Assembly: GCA_964509765.1 (NCBI GenBank)
Contig: CAZDYI010000145.1
Coordinates: 1 to 7,434, forward strand
Direction: 5' to 3'
DNA length: 7,434 nucleotides
Source of the DNA: CAZDYI01 sp964509765
Lineage (GTDB): Bacteria > Pseudomonadota > Gammaproteobacteria > Tethybacterales > Tethybacteraceae
Position numbers and translations under genes: made by a program
Shown: positions 4,795 to 7,434 of the stretch, piece after piece
Layout of the letters: every line of letters starts with the position of its first letter
How positions within the stretch are numbered: the first letter of the stretch is position 1
The notes under the pieces: generated by a model
The model's input: only the letters and a program-made list of their open reading frames with translations
What the model was told of the DNA's origin: nothing
The model's database searches: none

Positions 4795-5979
4795 ATGTTC
4801 ATGTTCGCTGACCTGCCCTGGTGGGGATTCGTGGCGGTCGCCCTCGCGCTGACCCACGTCACCATCGCCTCCGTTACGATCTTCCTTCACCGCAACCAGG
4901 CCCACCGCTCGGTGGAGCTCGCCCCGCCGGTCAGCCACTTCTTCCGCTTCTGGCTCTGGCTCACGACAGGGATGGTCACAAAGGAGTGGACCGCGGTCCA
5001 CCGCAAGCACCACGCCAAGGCCGAGACCGAGGACGACCCCCACAGCCCGCAGGTGTACGGCATCCTCAAGGTGCTGTTCATGGGCGCCGGCCTCTACCAC
5101 GACGCGGCCAGGGACCAGGCGACGATCGACAAGTACGGCTACGGGACGCCTGACGACTGGCTCGAGCGCAACGTCTACTCGAAGCGCACCCTGACCGGGA
5201 TCGTCATCATGGTCGCAGTCGACATCTTCCTGTTCGGCCCGCTCGCGGGCGTGCTGATCTGGCTCGTGCAGATGATGTGGATACCGTTCTGGGCCGCCGG
5301 CGTCATCAACGGAATCGGACACTGGTTCGGCTACCGCAACTTCCAGACGACCGACGAGAGCCGCAACATCGTCCCGCTCGCGCTCGTCATCGGCGGCGAG
5401 GAGCTCCACAACAACCACCACGCCCACCCGACCTCGTCGAAGCTCTCCTCGCGCTGGTGGGAGTTCGACATCGGCTGGGGCTACATCAGGGTCCTCCAGT
5501 ACCTCGGGCTCGCCAAGGTCAAGCGCGTCGCGACCAAGCTCCACCGCAGCGACAAGTTCTCGAGCGACCTCGACACGTTCCACTCGATCATCGCCAACCG
5601 CTTCGAGGTGGTCTCCGAGTTCGCCTCGTCGATGCGCCGCACCTGCGCCCGCGAGGCGCGCGAGTTCCGCGAGAAGCACGGCGTCTCGGTTCAGGCCTCG
5701 GTGATCAAGAAGTGGCTCTCGCACCGCAGCCACAGGCTGACCGACCTCGAGCGCGACTCGCTGCGGAAGATGGTCGAGAACTCCGCGGTGCTCCGCAAGA
5801 TCGAGAAGATGAGCGAGGAGCTCGCGACCCTCTGGGAGGACCGCGACGCGACGGTCGAGCAGCTCGTCGAGCGCATGCGGCAGTGGTGCCACAAGGCCGA
5901 GGAGAGCGGCATCGAGGCCCTGCGGAACTTCGCGACCGAGATGCGCGGCTTCTCGAGCGTGCCTGCCGCGGCGAGGTAG
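4795..5979 (+). CDS. Membrane fatty-acid (acyl) desaturase, DesA family
   Basis: This 394-residue integral membrane di-iron enzyme should insert a cis double bond into saturated acyl chains and so adjust membrane fluidity. All three histidine boxes are intact: HRNQAH (32-37, HX4H), HRKHH (69-73) and HNNHH (205-209). A further conserved His176 lies in GHWFGYRNF. Hydrophobic segments lie at about 9-31, 46-61 and 132-172. The soluble C-terminal third (about 260-394) is charged and helical, ending in LWEDRDATVEQLVERMRQWCHKAEESGI-type sequence. From memory this extension is normal for beta/gammaproteobacterial DesA-family desaturases and is not a fusion. I chose ATG 4795 because GAGGAG lies 9 nt upstream; the frame is open further upstream, but that stretch contains the leader dyad. 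The substrate (acyl-CoA, lipid-linked or free) is not decidable. The gene is followed after 19 nt by a prolyl aminopeptidase and is divergent from a rubredoxin. Confidence 0.93.
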   Translation: MFMFADLPWWGFVAVALALTHVTIASVTIFLHRNQAHRSVELAPPVSHFFRFWLWLTTGMVTKEWTAVHRKHHAKAETEDDPHSPQVYGILKVLFMGAGLYHDAARDQATIDKYGYGTPDDWLERNVYSKRTLTGIVIMVAVDIFLFGPLAGVLIWLVQMMWIPFWAAGVINGIGHWFGYRNFQTTDESRNIVPLALVIGGEELHNNHHAHPTSSKLSSRWWEFDIGWGYIRVLQYLGLAKVKRVATKLHRSDKFSSDLDTFHSIIANRFEVVSEFASSMRRTCAREAREFREKHGVSVQASVIKKWLSHRSHRLTDLERDSLRKMVENSAVLRKIEKMSEELATLWEDRDATVEQLVERMRQWCHKAEESGIEALRNFATEMRGFSSVPAAAR

Positions 5980-5998
5980 CGCGCGACCGCGGCGGCCG

Positions 5999-6946
5999 GT
6001 GAGCCTGCCGCACTCCCACAAGGTTTCCGGGCCGCGCGACAGCGGCCGGCTCGACGTCGGCGACGGCCACGAGATCCGCTACGAGACCTTCGGCAACCCG
6101 AAGGGCAAGCCCGCGGTCTACCTGCACGGCGGGCCCGGCGGGGGGATGGTCCGCGACACCGCGGGGCTGTTCGACCAGGACAGGTGGAAGGTGGTCCTTT
6201 ACGACCAGCGCGGCTGCGGGGAGTCGACCCCGCACGCCGGGCTCGAGGCCAACACGACCTGGCACCTGGTCGCCGACCTCGAGAAACTGCGCATGCATCT
6301 CGGGATCGACAGGTGGCTCGTGTGCGGCGGGTCGTGGGGCAGCACGCTTGCGCTCGCATACGCCCAGACGCATCCTGGGCCCGTCGAGGCCCTGGTCCTG
6401 CGGGGGATATTCCTGTGCCGCAGGAGCGAGATCGACTGGATGTACGGGAAGGGGGCGAGCCTCATGGGACCCGACCGGTGGGAGGCTTTCCTCGCGCCCA
6501 TCCCCGAGTCCGAGCGCGGCGACCTGGTCGCCGCGTACCACAGGCGCCTGACAGGCAGCGACCGGGAGGAGATGCTCAGGTGCGCCCGCGCCTGGAGCCT
6601 GTGGGAGTCGTCGATGCTCTCGCTGGTTCCGGACCCCGCCCGCGACGCGCACTTCGCCGAGGACAGCTTCGCCCTTGCGTTCGCGAGGATCGAGTGCCAC
6701 TACTTCGCGAACGACTCCTTCCTCGACCCGGACACGCAGCTGCTCGACAACGCGGGAAGGCTCGAGGGCATCCCGGGGCGCATCGTCCACGGCCGGCACG
6801 ACGCGCTCACCCTGCCAGCTAGCGCCTGGGAGCTGCACAGGGCCTGGCCGGGCTCCAGGCTTGAGTTCGTCGAGGACGCCGCGCACGCGGTGACCGAGCC
6901 CGGCATCGCCAAGGCGCTGGTCGCCGCGATCGGCTCTTTCGCCTGA
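5999..6946 (+). CDS. pip: Prolyl aminopeptidase (proline iminopeptidase), family S33
   Basis: This cytoplasmic alpha/beta-hydrolase releases N-terminal proline from peptides. At 315 residues it is the standard length. The opening GRLDVGDGHEIRYETFGNP, the oxyanion motif HGGPGGG (43-49), YDQRGCGES (68-76), and the nucleophile elbow GGSWGS with Ser112 are all typical. The rest of the triad is Asp268 (GRHD) and His296 (AAHAVTEPG). Glu203 (AWSLWE) and Glu232 (ARIECHYF) fit the two glutamates that bind the substrate amino group in the Serratia enzyme. The GTG start at 5999 is the only candidate that keeps the conserved N-terminus; no Shine-Dalgarno sequence is evident. The gene lies 19 nt behind the desaturase, so co-transcription is likely although a functional link is not obvious. 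Confidence 0.95.
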   Translation: MSLPHSHKVSGPRDSGRLDVGDGHEIRYETFGNPKGKPAVYLHGGPGGGMVRDTAGLFDQDRWKVVLYDQRGCGESTPHAGLEANTTWHLVADLEKLRMHLGIDRWLVCGGSWGSTLALAYAQTHPGPVEALVLRGIFLCRRSEIDWMYGKGASLMGPDRWEAFLAPIPESERGDLVAAYHRRLTGSDREEMLRCARAWSLWESSMLSLVPDPARDAHFAEDSFALAFARIECHYFANDSFLDPDTQLLDNAGRLEGIPGRIVHGRHDALTLPASAWELHRAWPGSRLEFVEDAAHAVTEPGIAKALVAAIGSFA

Positions 6947-6951
6947 CGGTT

Positions 6952-6977
6952 GCCGGGCGCGCCCGGCGCCGCCGGGC
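6952..6977. terminator. Overlapping G/C hairpins between convergent pip and rpmG
   Basis: Three 7-nt blocks, GCCGGGC (6952-6958), GCCCGGC (6961-6967) and GCCGGGC (6971-6977), allow two mutually exclusive stems: the first with the second, or the second with the third (3-nt loop). They fill most of the 38-nt gap between two convergent genes, the right place for a bidirectional terminator. Neither strand has a run of T after the stem, so intrinsic termination is uncertain. Confidence 0.4.
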
Positions 6978-6984
6978 AGGGGGG

Positions 6985-7155
6985 CTACTTGATCTTGCCT
7001 TCCTTGAAGACGCAGTGCTTGCGCGCGATCGGGTCGTAGCGCCGCACCTCGATCTTGTCCGGCTTGAGCTTCCGGTTCTTGGTGGTCACGTAGAAGTAGC
7101 CGGTCCCGAGGGTCGACTCGAGCTTGATCCTCTCGCGCTTGCGCTTGTCGCCCAT
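6985..7155 (-). CDS. rpmG: 50S ribosomal protein L33
   Basis: The 56-residue basic protein opens MGDKRKRERIKLESTLGTGY and continues with FYVTTKNRKLKPDKIE, matching bacterial L33, a large-subunit protein near the tRNA exit site. The two CxxC pairs of the zinc-binding paralogue are absent; only one cysteine (48) is present, so this is the zinc-independent form usual in proteobacteria. The end KEGKIK is nearly the same as the E. coli end KEAKIK. The gene starts 4 nt after the rpmB stop, in the conserved rpmB-rpmG order. A GGGAA just before the ATG may serve as a close ribosome site. Confidence 0.97.
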   Translation of the reverse strand: MGDKRKRERIKLESTLGTGYFYVTTKNRKLKPDKIEVRRYDPIARKHCVFKEGKIK

Positions 7156-7159
7156 TTCC

Positions 7160-7384
7160 CTAGATGATCCCGAGCTCGCGGAGCACCGCGTCGCTCCCGC
7201 GCTTGTCGAGGATCCGCTGCCCGGCGTGGCTGATGCGCAGGCGCACGTAGCGGCCCTCGCTCTCGACCCAGATCCGCTTGCGCGACAGGTTGGGGCGGAA
7301 CTTCCGCCGCCGCTTGTTGTGCGCGTGCGAGACGTTGTTGCCCGAGGCGGTCCTCTTGCCGGTTATCTGGCAGGTGCGTGACAT
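7160..7384 (-). CDS. rpmB: 50S ribosomal protein L28
   Basis: The 74-residue basic protein begins MSRTCQITGKRTASGNNVSHA and continues with NKRRRKFRPNL, IWVESEGRYVRLRIS and RILDKRG, which match proteobacterial L28 (E. coli 78 residues) almost block for block. L28 is a large-subunit protein. Only one cysteine (5) is present, so this is a non-zinc form. It is the first gene of the rpmB-rpmG operon. The ATG at 7384 is fixed by the conserved N-terminus. No Shine-Dalgarno sequence is visible, and a TAGAAT box ends only 9 nt upstream. Confidence 0.97.
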   Translation of the reverse strand: MSRTCQITGKRTASGNNVSHAHNKRRRKFRPNLSRKRIWVESEGRYVRLRISHAGQRILDKRGSDAVLRELGII

Positions 7385-7393
7385 GGAACGCGC

Positions 7394-7399
7394 ATTCTA
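7394..7399 (-). promoter_or_regulatory. Candidate -10 box TAGAAT for rpmB-rpmG
   Basis: TAGAAT on the minus strand ends 9 nt before the rpmB ATG, implying a transcript that starts 2-3 nt from the start codon. The -35 position falls in the dyad at 7406-7428, with no recognisable TTGACA. Confidence 0.4.
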
Positions 7400-7405
7400 C
7401 ACCAA

Positions 7406-7428
7406 GCGGAAGGCGCGGGGCCTTCCGC
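7406..7428. repeat. 8-bp inverted repeat upstream of the rpmB promoter box
   Basis: GCGGAAGG (7406-7413) and CCTTCCGC (7421-7428) are perfect inverted arms around a 7-nt G/C centre. The dyad lies 6 nt upstream of the minus-strand TAGAAT box, in the -35 region of rpmB-rpmG. It may be an operator, or the terminator hairpin of a gene beyond the right edge. There is no T-tract on either side in the visible sequence. Confidence 0.45.
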
Positions 7429-7434
7429 GAACAG

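Noticed and set aside
5580..5979. Charged C-terminal third of the desaturase as a novel fusion or a captured transposase tail
   Set aside because: As I recall the family, DesA-type desaturases of beta- and gammaproteobacteria share this WER...EQL...WC..AE.SGI..L..F tail, so it is an ordinary family extension.
4777..6886. Long minus-strand open frames opposite the desaturase and pip
   Set aside because: The plus-strand genes there carry intact catalytic motifs; the minus frames are shadow translations with no recognisable domain.
1..7434. CRISPR array, tRNA/rRNA, integron, prophage, defence island or toxin-antitoxin pair
   Set aside because: I found no regularly spaced repeats, no tRNA-like cloverleaf, no integrase or transposase motifs, and no small paired toxin/antitoxin frames. 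The genes are core functions with uniform composition.

Overview
The window reads as a chromosomal segment of a high-GC gammaproteobacterium. The strongest clue is the run rsmI (minus), lpoA-like (divergent, plus), dolP (plus). It matches the yraL / yraM...yraP arrangement of Escherichia coli, except that the yraN and diaA genes that separate lpoA from dolP there are absent. The DesA-type acyl desaturase, the rpmB-rpmG pair, an LpoA fold and a DolP lipoprotein all point to Proteobacteria. Coding density is very high and third positions are strongly G/C. There is no sign of a mobile element, phage, CRISPR array or RNA gene.

Layout, left to right. Positions 1-2355 hold a minus-strand operon, rsmI - GlcF-like iron-sulfur protein - TauE/SafE-type membrane protein. 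Its genes overlap by 8 nt at each junction, and it runs off the left edge. The left edge itself is a near-perfect 41-bp fold-back (1-41 against 62-102) inside the tauE-like gene, which I read as a sequencing or assembly chimera. Positions 2356-2436 are a divergent promoter region. Positions 2437-4452 carry the lpoA-like gene and dolP on the plus strand, both envelope genes. Positions 4449-4646 hold a small rubredoxin on the minus strand, tail to tail with dolP. It is divergent from a plus-strand pair at 4795-6946, a membrane fatty-acid desaturase and a prolyl aminopeptidase. Positions 6985-7384 hold ribosomal proteins L33 and L28 (rpmG, rpmB) on the minus strand, with their promoter at the right edge. 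No stretch longer than about 150 bases lacks a gene.

The genes are mostly housekeeping: ribosome maturation (RsmI, L28, L33), cell wall and outer membrane maintenance (LpoA-like, DolP), membrane lipid unsaturation (desaturase, possibly served by the rubredoxin) and peptide turnover (Pip). I see no candidate for a new multi-gene system. The points worth a second look are the fold-back at the left edge, the short and apparently non-lipidated LpoA-like protein with a cysteine-bearing tail, the compacted yra locus, the orphan GlcF-like subunit, the rubredoxin/desaturase pairing, and a recurring TAGAAT/TAAAAT box that sits within 8-12 nt of three start codons.
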